Below are positions 22,642 to 36,200 of a stretch of 64,000 nt of DNA, piece by piece. Positions within the stretch are counted from its first letter, which is position 1, and every line of letters starts with the position of its first letter. The DNA lies in NCBI GenBank assembly GCA_001949185.1, contig BDGG01000010.1:1435773-1499772 (forward strand). Reading direction: 5' to 3'. The translations under genes were made by a program, and so were the position numbers. The notes beneath the pieces were generated by a model. That model made no database searches. It saw nothing but the letters and a program-made list of their open reading frames with translations, and was not told the origin of the DNA. Origin of the DNA: Ramazzottius varieornatus. Lineage: Eukaryota > Tardigrada > Eutardigrada > Parachela > Ramazzottiidae.

Positions 22642-25534
22642 ATGTCGGTGCTTCAGAGGCTGACGAGGGCAAGTGAACAACGATGGTATCTTTGTAGTGG
22701 ATGCTTGATACCGTGACGGTGCTAACACTGCTTACTGTGTATAGGCGTCATCGCAATTGTGACACCATAGGAAAATGCTCTCTATCAGTGTGCTTATAGG
22801 TAGTGAAGCAGACAGAACATTTGCATCAGAATGGAAGAAGGTGTGCCCGATCAGCCGTCGCTCGCAGAGAGCAATCCACGAATTCCACTTCGAACAAGAG
22901 ACATCAGGTATGCCTCCCACCTCGCCCGTACGTTCCCTGATTATATACTAGGCTTACGCCTGTTTTGACAGTTAACCAGCCAGTATCCTGTGGTCGATCA
23001 CACATTTGATGCCGTCGTTGTGGGAGCCGGAGGAGCTGGACTTCGCGCTGCGTTTGGCTTGTCTGAACGAGGCTTCAATGTCGCATGTGTCACCAAGCTA
23101 TTTCCTACTCGATCCCATACTGTCGCTGCTCAGGTGAGATTCGTTCTTCGAACCTTAGGTCTGTCGAACTGTCAAGATATGTCGTTGAAGTGGGGGCAGC
23201 TGTTTGGCAAGTGGTGGCTGGTTCTGGTTGATGTAATACTGATCAGGTTTGCTGTTGTTCAGGGTGGTATAAACGCAGCATTGGGCAACATGGAACCAGA
23301 TGATTGGAGATGGCACATGTACGACACCGTGAAAGGTTCCGACTGGTTGGGAGATCAAGATGCCATCCACTATATGACCCAGGAGGCCCCCAAGGCCGTC
23401 ATTGAAGTAAGTCTTACATGGTTTCTTGCAAGTACATACTCGGTTTGTTGCACTCTAGCTGTGGTTATATCGTCTTTCGTTCAGCTTGAAAACTATGGAA
23501 TGCCATTTAGCCGAACCGAAGAAGGGAAGATTTACCAGCGAGCATTCGGAGGACAAAGTTACAAGTACGGAAAGGGTGGACAAGCTCATCGATGTTGCTG
23601 CGTCGCTGATCGTACTGGCCACTCGTTATTACATACTCTCTACGGACGGGTATGTCTTGCATAGCTAACTTCCGGTGCACCAGTTTGAGATCATATATGG
23701 TTAGAGTTGCAACTAAGTCCGATCTCCGTAGTCGTTGAAATACGATTGTAAATACTTCGTCGAATATTTCGCCCTGGATTTACTTATGGAAGACGGTGAA
23801 TGCCGTGGGGTCATCGCCCTCTGTATGGAAGACGGAACTTTGCACAGATTCCGAGCCAAGAACACAGTGTTGGCTACCGGGTATGCTTATCAGATGATGG
23901 TTCTTCAATCATGGTGAGTCGTATTAATGCGGAAGAATTTTTGCAGTGGTTTCGGACGCAATTACTTCTCCTGCACTTCAGCGCATACTTGCACGGGTGA
24001 CGGAAATGCCATGGTCTATCGCGCTGGCTTGGCCAATGAGGATATGGAATTTGTCCAGTTTCATCCTACCGGTTAGTGTACTTGCTGACTGCAATATTCA
24101 TGTCCCAGAGTCGCAGTCATGCCTGATATCTTCGTGCCTGCAGGTATTTACGGAGCCGGATGTCTTATAACCGAAGGATGCCGTGGCGAAGGCGGATATC
24201 TGATCAACAGCGAAGGCGAACGCTTTATGGAACGATACGCACCTACAGCCAAGGATTTAGCTTCTCGCGATGTCGTATCTCGTGCTATGACGATCGAGAT
24301 ACGAGAAGGACGGTAAGCCGTCCCTGAGTGCATCATAATGATCTTCGTTCTGTTAATTACTCCCCATAATACAACGTAATTTATTAATGTTTATTCGATT
24401 TGCAGTGGCGTTGGTAGTGAGAAGGATCACGTCTTCCTGCAACTGTCCCATCTGCCACCGGAGACCCTGGCGAAACGTCTGCCAGGTATCTCGGAGACAG
24501 CCATGGTCTTTGCTGGTGTCGACGTGACGAAGGAACCCATCCCCGTACTGCCCACCGTTCACTACAACATGGGCGGAACTCCCACCAACTACAAGGGTCA
24601 GTGCATATCGTGGGACAGAAGAACCGGAAAGGACACCGTCATCCCCGGACTGTACGCATGCGGTGAAGCTGCCTGTGCGTCAGTCCATGGAGCTAACAGA
24701 CTAGGAGCCAACTCGCTTCTCGATCTGGTCGTGTTCGGCCGAGCTTGTGCGTTGACCATCGCTGAAGAAGACAAACCTGGAGAAAGACTTCCGGAACTTA
24801 AGCCAGTAAGTACAGCGTTTGGTGAACTGGAAAATTGAAGTGTTGATGTGATTTTTTACACAGGATGCCGGTGAATCGTCCGTGGCCAATATTGACCATC
24901 TTCGACACTCCAAAGGCAACACACCAACAGCCCAACTTCGACTAAAGATGCAGAAGTGCATGCAAACCCATGCTGCAGTCTTTCGAACAGGAGAAGTTCT
25001 ACAAGAAGGATGTCGACAGATGGCCGACATCTACGATCAGTCGCACGACCTGAAGGTACGTAGTTCTTAGCTGCAATATGTCGTGATATTTTTGTCTGAT
25101 TTGTCGATCTCTTCGTTGACAGATTTCCGACAAGGGCATGGTATGGAACTCGGATCTGGTCGAAACGCTCGAACTTCAAAACTTGTTGTTGACTGGAGTT
25201 GCCACCATTGTGGGAGCGGAAGCCAGGAAAGAAAGTCGAGGAGCCCATGCCAGAGAGGACTACAAGGTTTGAACATTCTCGTTTGTCGTTCAAGCTGTAG
25301 ACGGTGTCTTGATTGTACCCTGTTGTTCTACAGGAACGAAGCGACGAGTTCGATTATACTAAGCCGCTCCAAGGCCAGCAAAGAAAGCACATAGACCAGC
25401 ACTGGAGGAAGCACACCATGTCTTACGTTGATCCCGCAACCGGAAAGGTGAGCCTAGAGTACCGACCCGTTATTGATGAAACGCTGGATCAGAAGGACTG
25501 CAAGACTGTACCACCAGCAGTTCGCTCGTACTAA
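22642..25534 (+). CDS. SDHA: Succinate dehydrogenase flavoprotein subunit, mitochondrial
   Basis: Complex II flavoprotein: oxidises succinate to fumarate and passes electrons to ubiquinone. Exons (first two tentative): 22642-22672, 22800-22840, 22972-23133, 23263-23406, 23485-23649, 23732-23880, 23947-24071, 24144-24312, 24406-24805, 24864-25055, 25123-25266, 25334-25534; 640 residues. Seen: [15 protein letters not shown] (FAD fold), TRSHTVAAQ with the flavinylated His, [72 protein letters not shown] and the EYRPVID...PPAVRSY end. The two 5' exons give a basic leader starting [10 protein letters not shown] with RTFAS, resembling an R-3 mitochondrial cleavage site; they fit by phase but are not proven. 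Confidence 0.96.
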
Positions 25535-28500
25535 AGAACCACTGTACTATTTCTTTTATCGTCATGTGTAGTTTAGCCTCACAGGAAGTAACTCACTACG
25601 GTTCTACCTCTTGTAAGTTTCCTGCTCCACTAAAGTGTGTTTCTATATCATGTGAACTGTAATACCTATAGTTTTATGAACACACTCTAGATATCATCCG
25701 CTTTGCAAACCGATTAGCAAACCGTGTCGGACAACTCGCGGTTTTCCACGTCTGCGGAGACGTTGCTGCGCATGCTGCAAGTTTGACTCTTGTGCGAAAA
25801 TATTCTGGAAAGGTGTGAGGGTTTTTAAAATCCTAGAACTACCGATTTTGGTAGCTTTAAAAGTTCTCCATGAAATGCGAAGGTAAGAAGAGGGAAGATG
25901 ACTCGAGCAGGAAAGTGACGAGGCGATCTTGTCGTGCTGCGACGTCACTGCTGACGCAACAGACACCTCCTTTCTCAGAGACACTCGTCCGCCTGCCAAC
26001 GATCGGTGAATGGGTGAGGTCAGGCAGGTTGATTCAGTATGAAAGCGCCGACTTCATTCAGCTTCGTGATGACGTAATGATACCAGACGGCGATCTCTGT
26101 TGTGTTTCAGACACGCTGCTGACCTCATCAGTCGTCGACTTGTCGCGTTAGAAAAGTTTGCTGACACAGTTGCCATTTGGTCAGGTTCCTGTCCACAAAG
26201 TGTATCGCTCGTCTGTCCTAATCCTTTCCTTCCGTGGATTCATCTCGTCGCACCGCTGGCGTCTTCTACGGGACCTCATACTACAGAATCCAATGAGCTG
26301 TTTTCAGGTGAGTCAAAAGCTGCTTTATAATAAGTCTTTCATCCATCTTGTGCAGTCGACATCTGATCTTGACCAACTTTGCCTTGCGCGCTCCTTCTAA
26401 TAATGTCTCTTTTGAGCACTTAACGTATCGCTGAATTATCCCTGTGATTATCTCAAACTTTCGAAATTGCTAAATCAGCTCTCTGGAAGGTATCGACCAG
26501 TGGTTCGTTCGTGTGGAGAGTGTGTGGTTTAACGCAGGATAGCTGTGCTTGATTAGTTGATTGCTTACGAGTACTCCAGGAGGACCGAGGAGGCTCTGTT
26601 TCCGCTTGATTGACAGACTAGTTGTTTGAGCTCATGACGTAGTCCCAATTTGAGTTTTCGCACGCTTGACTAACCGGAAGTTAATGGAGTTTCTGACAAC
26701 CTGTCAACTCGACTTCAAAGCTTCCAGTCTCCATCAGCTACCCGGCGCAGAGACGAGCTTGAAATCGCGTATCCTTTCTTGTCGGTGCGTAAGGATGATA
26801 AGGAGGTAGAAATCGCGCTGGCAAAGTGAGGCGCCATCTTTGTTTTGAATGGGTGATGGCCTTGCGACCCAGACTTTGCGAGACTTGCTTCGAGAATTTC
26901 TTATGTGGGAAAAGATCGGTCATTAAGCCTGTAGGAGCAGATTGGGTAAAAATAGAGCCGTAATGGCGCATCAGGCGTGTGACTTCCCGCGGAGACCTTG
27001 AAGTGGCTCCGTTTTGCATGTTGCTGCGCGCAGCAATTTCCGCCCGAAAGTTTATTTACGTATGTCTTGGCAGGCTGGCAACGATCCGTGGACCGGATAA
27101 TTTAATTTTGGGATGTCGGCGAAGAGCGCCTGACTTAGCCGTGTGACGCAGAACAAACTCGCTCTTCCAAATCTAAATCGAAACAGGGTTTCTCACGCAG
27201 ACGGCGCAGTTGGTTAGTTTTTGGGATATGTGTCCGATCTTCGCCGAAGCAAAAAGAATTTGCAATGTTCCCTTAAAAATAGAAGTTAATGGAAGCTAAT
27301 GGTACTAGAAAGTACGGTGACAAGAGAAGAGACTCTGAGATGTGTTTTGGTTCGAAAGATGACTGGTGACATGACAGCATTCAGGGATGAAATGACGGGC
27401 GTACTTCCGGCTGGCACTCGTGTTTCACAGCGTGTGGTTCCTTGTCTCTCAGCACCACTGTGCTACTTGGAGTAGTACGAGTACTGCTGTTCGTTGGGGA
27501 ACTTCTGCGTGACAGGAGAACCAGACTCATCAGGACGTCATCCAATATCCCAGTCGTACTCACGCGGCCAAACCTCGCGCCGTACTACGCGGCGTTCTCT
27601 ACTATGGTATGCGCACGCGAAGGGAGNNNNNNNNNNNNNNNNNNNNNNNNNNNNNNNNNNNNNNNNNNNNNNNNNNNNNNNNNNNNNNNNNNNNNNNNNN
27701 NNNNNNNNNNNNNNNNNNNNNNNNNNNNNNNNNNNNNNNNNNNNNNNNNNNNNNNNNNNNNNNNNNNNNNNNNNNNNNNNNNNNNNNNNNNNNNNNNNNN
27801 NNNNNNNNNNNNNNNNNNNNNNNNNNNNNNNNNNNNNNNNNNNNNNNNNNNNNNNNNNNNNNNNNNNNNNNNNNNNNNNNNNNNNNNNNNNNNNNNNNNN
27901 NNNNNNNNNNNNNNNNNNNNNNNNNNNNNNNNNNNNNNNNNNNNNNNNNNNNNNNNNNNNNNNNNNNNNNNNNNNNNNNNNNNNNNNNNNNNNNNNNNNN
28001 NNNNNNNNNNNNNNNNNNNNNNNNNNNNNNNNNNNNNNNNNNNNNNNNNNNNNNNNNGCGGAACGACGGTAAAGCCAAATTCAACCGTAGAAAATTGTCA
28101 GAAAGAGCATCACATTGAGTTAGTCGCGTACGTACGTACTTCCGTACCGCTGTGTCGGAATCGCCTGACCCAAACTTCTTACTGGCCCAAACTCCCTCGG
28201 CGCGCGTGTGCTGATTAGTACGGATATGGTTCTTCCGTACGATTTGTTTGGCTTTCCGTGGTACGGATATCGGAAGTTGAGAAGCTTCAGATTTCTCCCG
28301 TTGACGTCTGCCAGAGTGTCGAGACGGAGTTTCTTGGATGAGGTTTTTATGGGTTACGGGAGAATACTACACCGTACTATTTGCGCGTGATTTTTGGAGG
28401 GTTCCGAAAGACTGATTTCCTTGTTTGCTCTCCAGTTTCTGCTGTTTACCGTCGTTGAGTGGATTGTACTGTTTTGTTGGAAAGTGGATCTTTGAGACAG

Positions 28501-30414
28501 TTGACATGTCGAATGATACTACATATTGCGCATTCCTTGAAGTGAGCTGATGGTTGAAAATTCGCAAGACGATATCTGAACAGGCAAGTACAACCTCCTC
28601 TTAAACATCATTCCGAAACCGGAGAGCTCTTGAGAATGCAGGAGCTTTAATCTAGATTGACCAAAGGGTTTTTTATATGGTTTTCGTTCTTTTCATGTTT
28701 GGCTGTCTGGTGAATTTGTTGACTATCCGCGATGACATAATCTGATGATTCTGATTGTTGGCATGAGCTCATGCATTGAACGTACGTAAGACAGTGTGGT
28801 TGCATACTACGGCCAACCAAAGTCTGGTATTTTGTTGGAAGTTTGGTTAGCCCTGGCGTGGCGAGATGGGAGCTTCTGGCTCATTCTGCTCTCAGCAGCT
28901 CGTTTTCGAGGAAGATTTCTTGTTAACGTTCTTCTGTTATCTTCTCGAAGGACTTTATGGTTGTGAGATACCAAGAGTAGGTTCTGTGAATGAGTTCGTG
29001 GAATGCGTTAGGAATTGATGGCCGTGATGGATTCTGCCTCGGTGGTCGTCAGTTGGTTTCCCTGATCATTGACTGATTTAATGCTTATCGATTAATCGGA
29101 AACAACTTCAGGACAATCTTCCTGTCGTTTTTGTTGTCCACCTCTCCCGCCACTGGGGAACACGTTCACCTACTCATCGAGCGCTTCGATTATTGGTTAC
29201 AGCCTGTTTGTTTCTGGAGCGGGGTTTTGTTTGTGTCGGATAGACTGACGCAACTTCCAACCTTCAACGACGTCTGTCTCGAACCCAATTCCGTATGAAG
29301 CGTGAGAGCTTTTCCGTGTTCCCCATCCACAAAGCAAACCCTCAATATCTTTGGAGTATTCCGCTGGAAAAAGTTTTTGTTCCAGGACTGCTGAACGGGT
29401 TTTTCTTTGAGCGGATCTAAACAGAAGTTTTTCGCGTCTCCGTTCAATCAATAAACAGAGGTTTTTGAGGGAAGTTAACCTTCATGTTGAGCATGGGCAT
29501 CGCATGGTTGCCATGTCGTTGTAGAGTATTATGTGGTGCTGTTGTATGGGAAAACTCTGGAGTAGCATCCGAAAGGCGCTGGATCATGTGATTCTTGTAT
29601 GGTGAAGAAGGAGAGGAATTCATGGGAGAGAGCGGTTGTTGAGCGTGATATGGTCGATGGTTTGCTCGTGCTTACACGTGAGTTATGGCTTTGCTGTAAA
29701 ATGGCCTGTTGTTGGTGTTGAGGGTGAAATGGAGAAACTTATATGGATGGATGATGTAAGTTGACAAACGAGTGTTTCTTTTTTTGGTTGTAGATTTACG
29801 GAGAATTCGGCCGAGTTGCAGTCGAATATCGGATGGAAAGCAGCGATTTCTGCCAGGCACAATACGCAGCAGCAGTGTAAAGTGCGCCACCTCTTCTGGA
29901 GCCTCAACTTCTACACAAGTGGCTGACTTGAGGACCAGATTTCTCAGTAAGTTCCACCTCCGTCAATGAGGATGGTCGTCTTCGCCGGAAGCATTATCGT
30001 AGAGATTGGGTGAAGAGTCATCAGGAAGAAACTAAGCGTTGCAAATTGTCTTTGTCCCTTTACAGACCCACGTCTCCGACCTCCTTAATTCCGACCGTGG
30101 AGTTCCGAGGGATATCAGCGACGGCTGTTTGACTCTTAATTTATCTAGCCTGGTGAAACCTTTCTTCTCAGCTGTGAATATATTTATATGTGATTGGCCT
30201 GCGATATTCGAACTGAAATCGTCCTTTACCAACGACCAACCGAAAGAAAACTGCGGCAGCTAGTCTCTTCCCAGCTCGAGATACTCCCTGCTCTGCCTAA
30301 TAAACTTTACTGGTAAGAAACTCCATTCCGAATGTTGCTTCCTCTTATGAAGTCGGTTCGGTGAACGATCCCATCTTCTGTTCAGGTCCTTAAGAGCGTT
30401 CTCTGATCGAAGAA
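25535..30414. other. Long region without a recognisable gene (contains the assembly gap)
   Basis: Scattered open frames under 100 codons, none with family similarity. Sequence near 29780-29880 is open after a good acceptor (IYGEFGRVAVEYRM) but I cannot assign it; it could be part of a 5'UTR or an unrecognised exon. TTCAG at 30381-30385 could be the acceptor of a leader intron for the PRL phosphatase gene. Confidence 0.35.
27627..28057. other. Assembly gap (431 Ns)
   Basis: A run of N from 27627 to 28057. Frames read across it are meaningless. Confidence 0.99.
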
Positions 30415-31380
30415 ATGGCTCGATTCCGACCACCTGCGCCAGCCGAGATCTCCTACAAGGGCTTCCGCTTCCTTATTACCGATCGGCCATCTGATGCCAC
30501 CATGGAGTCCTACTTGCAGGTACGGTACCTTCATTTCTCGTTTTCCCGGGTAGTCATTCTCTTCTTTGTGAACCGGGAGCGGTTTCACGGTTATTTCCTT
30601 GTTGTAGGAACTGAAGAAGCATGGCGTGACGGACGTGGTGCGGGTCTGTGAACCTTCGTATGACATTACTGCCTTGCAAGAATCGGGGATTACCGTGCAC
30701 GTAAGTAGAAATCAGTGTTTTGATGAGGCAGCGATCAATAGTGAATTTATTGTAACGAGATTGACTCTCTGCAGGACTGGTTTTTCCCTGATGGCTCGTA
30801 TCCGGCGGAAGACATTCTGACTCATTGGTTCACTCTGCTGAAGAGCCGCAACCGTGATAACCCGGATGCCTGCATTGCTGCTCACTGTATCGCTGGTTTA
30901 GGAAGGTATGTTTCATGTTTAAGGTTTCCATCGAAAAATGGGATAAAGTGGGAAATGAACTTCCGTTTCTGCACGTGTAACGAATCTGAAGTGGTCCGTG
31001 TGTTGATATGTTCGTCCTTTTTCAGAGCACCGGTTTTGGTGGCGGTGGCCTTGGTCGAACTTGGAATGGCTAGCGAGGACGCGGTGGAACTAATTCGCAA
31101 GTACGAACAGAATCCTCTCGTGGCTCGTATCCGGCGTTTTCTTCCATAGTACAGTTCTTGCGCCCAGTAACGACGCTTACGAGTGGTTTCTTTTCTCTTC
31201 CTAAATTGTTATCTTTCATGAAGGACTATTATGAAGATAACTAGTAGACATGTCTTCGTTTGCAGTAAGCGCCGAGGGGCGATCAATGCAAAGCAGTTGG
31301 ACTACCTAAACTCGTACCGTCCGAAGGGGCGCTTGAAGAGCAAGAAGAACGGGGGGAACACAGAGTGCTGTGTCCAGTGA
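30415..31380 (+). CDS. PTP4A: PRL-type protein tyrosine phosphatase (PTP4A family)
   Basis: Prenylated dual-specificity phosphatase of the plasma membrane and endosomes; in animals it also binds CNNM magnesium transporters. Exons 30415-30519, 30608-30700, 30775-30905, 31026-31100, 31266-31380; 172 residues. Catalytic features fall at the same numbers as in human PRL-1: redox Cys49 (VRVC), general acid Asp72 (WFFPDG loop), nucleophile Cys104 and Arg110 in HCIAGLGR, followed by AP as in PRLs. KRRGAINAKQL follows. The C terminus is basic (GRLKSKKNGG) and ends in the CaaX box CCVQ, so farnesylation is expected. One unusual point is WFFPDG instead of WPFDDG. Confidence 0.96.
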
Positions 31381-33255
31381 CTAGCTGTGGTTTCAATATG
31401 CCCAGGTTATCTTTTCATGTCTGACATCGTTGTACTGTTGGGGAAAGCTGATGAGCAGTTGCCTATTCTTAGACGAGCCCGTTTTCTTAATACTTATTTT
31501 GCTGCTCCATCACTGAAGGACCGAGACTCCTCATCCGTCTTGTTATGGCTTGTTCTGTACGCCAGCCCCTCGGCGTGGCTTTTTTTAATAGTTCGCTATT
31601 TATACCACTTGCCAGTCCAGTTTGATAGTTATTGTAGAATATTCTCTTCTGTTAAACAATTTTCGAAGAATTGCTTTGACATGCAGTTATGCTCCCCTCT
31701 CCAGCGTGTGCACCTTTGGCCCATCGAAATCTTCTCGAACTGCTCTTCTCCTGTCCTTACCTTCTGTTGCTGCTTTCGTTGTTCCTTGTACCTTCTTCCT
31801 TACAATAGCATGCAGAAAATACCTCCTCTTTTCCCCCTTTTCTTGTCGCTGTCTGGTCCAGTTTCAGAACTCTTCGTTTTGTATAGTTTTCTCAGACTTG
31901 CCATGGCTTTATTCTCTTCGGTTATTCTTAGAGATGTATGTCGTCTATGTTTTCTTACTGGATGCTGAATTTTGATGAGCCCTTGGTGTGCACGGTTTTT
32001 TGTGATATTTCGTACTTGTGTATCAGTAAAGCTTGATCGCTCATCCTGGGTGTCTTGTATCTCCAGATAGCAAAAAGTGGTCGGGAATCAACTTCCGCCT
32101 CGGATCGCCGTTTGACATGACCCTCCATGGACCATCTTTTGGTTCGTTGAATGGAAAACAGTTTTTAGAGAACTAAGAGCTTCCAGATCGCAAGATCGCA
32201 AGATCGCGATCCCTCACCCGGTGCCAGGAGGATGTGGGGACGTCCTCCAAAACTCCCATCCTCACTCTTTCGACATCGAACCGACCAATCAGCACAAGAG
32301 TGCGCCGTTATGCACCGACCTATTATTATGGCATGCCGTGAGGTTCGAGTAACGTAACACGGAAAATCTTGGCTCTTCCGTCGATGTCTCGAGTCTCATC
32401 TCTAAGACTCCTGGTGTACTGATTTAGAAGGCTGAGCTATCAGTTGAGGCAGAACGAAGGCAGGTGATTCCGGGGTAGGAATACTCTGATGAGTATCAGC
32501 GCAAACGTTCATTACCTTCACACCTTTTGTTTCGCTAGCGGCGTTGTCGTTTACGGATGCGCAACTAGGGTGCCTTCATCAATCACTTGCTTCATTCACT
32601 TCCGGTCGGCCGTCAGTGAAAGATTCATCCTTTCGAACTCTCTTCTCTACGACAGTATCTGTCTTGCACCTGTCCGCCAACGTCAGATGTTTGAAGTGGA
32701 CTGAGCTCAAGTGGACTGACTGCAGTGGATCGCTTCTTTTGCTGCACAACGCGTGCGCTATGTGAGTGAACGACCTGTTGCACTATTTGTCAAATGTTTA
32801 CTTTGTGACACAGCTGTTCCAAAACGAATCAACCGACTAAAAGATGCCTCGTGGTTTGCAGAGTAACATCTTGTCAAGGTTGGTCGAACTTTGATCGAGT
32901 CCAGCTGTCTCCGAGAAGCTTCAGCGACTTCGCTTCCCTGTAATCTGTCAATGTCATCGACGCATTCTTTCTGGATGATTACCGCACGAGTATCGTATGC
33001 GCTCGAGGAATGGCATACGTCGATGCATCCACTTGGAAACATTACGGCGGGAATACGGGAATTTCAAGTAAGTCCCAGTAGACTATTATCCCTGATTATG
33101 TTTGACGTGATTCTGACTTTGAGCAGTGAGTATTCATCGAAGCTTGCTGGTGGAAAGTGAGCGTGTAACAAGCTACAAAGAAAGCTACGCGAGCTGTTCT
33201 GTAGCCTTGGGCTAGCGCAGTTTTGCAACAGCATCTTTTTGGGCGGAAGGCAAAC
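31381..33255. other. 3' flank of the phosphatase gene and intergenic DNA
   Basis: 31400-32000 is T-rich and holds a 193-codon frame that looks like untranslated sequence. An ACTTCCGGT nonamer is at 32598. No gene is supported. Confidence 0.4.
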
Positions 33256-36200
33256 ATGGTCGTGTCGAAGACTGCGGTGGCGCAGGCTGAGGCCGACATT
33301 GACCTTCGGTGCGAAGTTCTTCCCGAGGGTTTGCGGCGGAGAGACGACTCGAAAGGTAGCAAATTTCCGTTTTCCCACTGACCACACAGTATACGAAAAC
33401 AGCATAGGCATAAAGGCTCGAGCGTGTTGTCTACAACATATCTGTTTTCGAATGACAGAAGGGTGTTTTGATTGCTGCTTTGACGGACAGCTACTAAGCC
33501 GAAGGGAGCAAAGAAACGAGCCACGAAACCCTGCAGAACCAGGTTTTTATGTGCAGTTATAGTGTATTTCGCAGAGGTACTCCGGAACAACGAAGCACGT
33601 GGACCGTTAAACATAAGGGTTTACAAGTGCTCATGCGTAAGGTTACTTTGTGGAAGGACGCGTTTCCTTGCTATGAGGTGATCGTGTTCAACAGGCGTTT
33701 GGCAGTTGTTGGAGTACGTACCACCGCCAAGGCAGATACGACTGCAAAAACAAGCTATAAAAAGCTGTTTTATTTGTATTTACTACCGCTGCAGCGCCGC
33801 GGGTGTACGAAGAGGCTATACCTCAGCCAAACTTACCGAAACACTCGAGGTACCTGTAGGTCTTTTGCGCCGTCAGCAATGACAACAATAATTATGTATC
33901 ACAAGAATTGCGCGTGTAGGAAGCAGCAGGCTTCGTGGAGTTCTTCGGCATTCTAGTCTTTCAAATTCCTGGATGTGTTTTGTAGTACATTACCAGGAAG
34001 TGCAGAGATCTAAAAGAAGGACTTTGGCCGGCAGAACCTGCTATCTCGAAGCATGGATATTATTGAGTTTACAGGTCGTTAGAACAGTTTTCCGCTAGTT
34101 CTTATCGGCGCAATGACAGGTGGAATTTGACACCGTTTTCATTGTAGGCCATCGACGGACTTTGACGTGGGTCAGGACGCCACTGTATGACCGTGAATAC
34201 GAGTTGACGGAAAGGTGCAACAGTGATCCCGAACTACAACCGACTTTCAGCTTGAAGAGCAAGCGGCGTAATACTCTTCCGAACTCGCCCATTGAGTACA
34301 TTCGGAAGTTACGGAAACGAATATCGGGCAATGTAAGAAGCACCACCGGCCTAACCGCAGAGTTCGTATTTTCCAGCTATTGGTTTGTCGGTTTGTGTTC
34401 CTACAGGTTGTCAAGCAAGTTGGAACCGGCGATGCAGTCGTCCAAGAAATTCCTGTCACGAAGAGGACTTCAGCGAAAGGGAAAGAGAACAAAGCGTGGG
34501 ATATCGTTCACTTCCTGGTCGGTGGCCAGTCCTTCCAGTGCCCCGAATGGATCTTCGCCGGCCATCCAATGACCTTGCTGGGAAACTTACAGAGGCGGAA
34601 CGTCTACTTCCATGCCAAAACAAAATCTTACGTCTTCGCCGACCTCCTACCTGACGTCTTCACAGCGGTAAGTCCATAATGCAACAATACATACTAATTT
34701 GATGTGGATTAGAAGCACCGGGTGATTTTTGACCGACGACAGGAAGAATTCCACCATGGCTTTCAATGAAAACTTCATTTCAGTGGATTATGATAGATCG
34801 AAGCGTCCAATGCAATATTTGTCATGCTTGGTTGATTATTTACGCGAATAATGCATACTCCGCATTTTTTATTGCAGGTACTGGAATACTATCAGACAGG
34901 TATAAATGTCATGGAGATATTTGAGACGTTGGCAGATGAATTCCCCAGATGGTTATTCCGACTGGCGCACGTTCTAAGCCAATAACAATAGAAGTGTAGT
35001 CCACTTGAAATATCGACCTGGGCTAAATCATCTGTTGACGTCGGATTTTTCTGTCAGCTGTTTGACGTCATTTGAGAAACGAGGTCTCGATTGACAAGTT
35101 TACCGTACTGATGAGCTTATACAGCGGTGTTTTACTTTGTAAAGTCGTGTTATAGGCTCACTGACTCGACCTGAGCGTTTGACGTTGAACTACTTCCTGG
35201 AACAACTGGAGATTTTCGACCTTGAGCAGACTGCCGTTGACCAGCTGTTAAAGAAGGAAGGTTGGTCAAGAGGCTTTCTTCGAAACTGCAAAACAATACT
35301 GGGATTTACACCTTGAGTTATATTATTGATCGAATATTCAACAGGTGTTTATAGGGTGGAAGAACTCCAGAGCATCAACGATCAAAAGCTAAACTATAGG
35401 GCGTATACGTGGGAAGTTCTGGAGAACCCGAAGTCATGCTTGGTGGGGAAGATCTACGGTTACTTGTCGCTTTTCATGACGATTCTTTCGGTTGTCCTTT
35501 ACATTGTTGAGGTATGGAGACCCGAACTTACTGTAGTTGGGAGACCGGCAAACCAACCATCCGAGATCGTGGTCTTTAGTGACGCACGCTTCCAGTCAAT
35601 AGCAATGAACTAGCGCGTCACTTGAGAGAACGCTCGTGCACGTTTCATTTGCCGGCTGCATGCCGACTTGATGTACCGTTTGGCGTATCGGATTCTTTTT
35701 CTTACCGTTTTTGTTCTTATTCCTAGACTTTACCCGAGCTGGAGAAATACAGTTTGATAGGACGGACATCCATCTCCGAGGCTTTCCACAGTCCGCTGGT
35801 CATTGCCAACACAGTCTGCTTTGTTTTCTTCTTTGTGGAGTTCGTCCTTCGCTTTGCGTCATGTCCGAACCTGAAATCCTTTGCCTCGTCCTGGGCCAAC
35901 TGGACCGACCTCCTGTCCATCCTGCCCTACATCATCGTTCTGATACTCCTGGCAGTCCATTACGATGACCACAGGTACTAATCTCGAGCTCTTACTATGT
36001 CACCGATAAGGTAGAACAAGCTTCTATTGCTCCATACAGGACTATGCCGATTAGCGTGCTGAATACTCTTCGGGGATGCCGGCTCTTCTTGGTGACAAGG
36101 ATACTCGGTACCTCCCGGTACTACCGGCAGCACTGGATTGTCATACTCGTCCAGACGCTCTGGAACAACATGAACACACTTTTTGTTTTGTTCTTCCTTT

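Noticed and set aside
27442-28218. Long open frames across 27627-28057
   Set aside because: They exist only because Ns are read as open codons.
31387-31968. 193-codon hydrophobic frame after the PRL phosphatase
   Set aside because: T-rich composition gives false hydrophobic segments; no splice structure or similarity; more likely 3'UTR.
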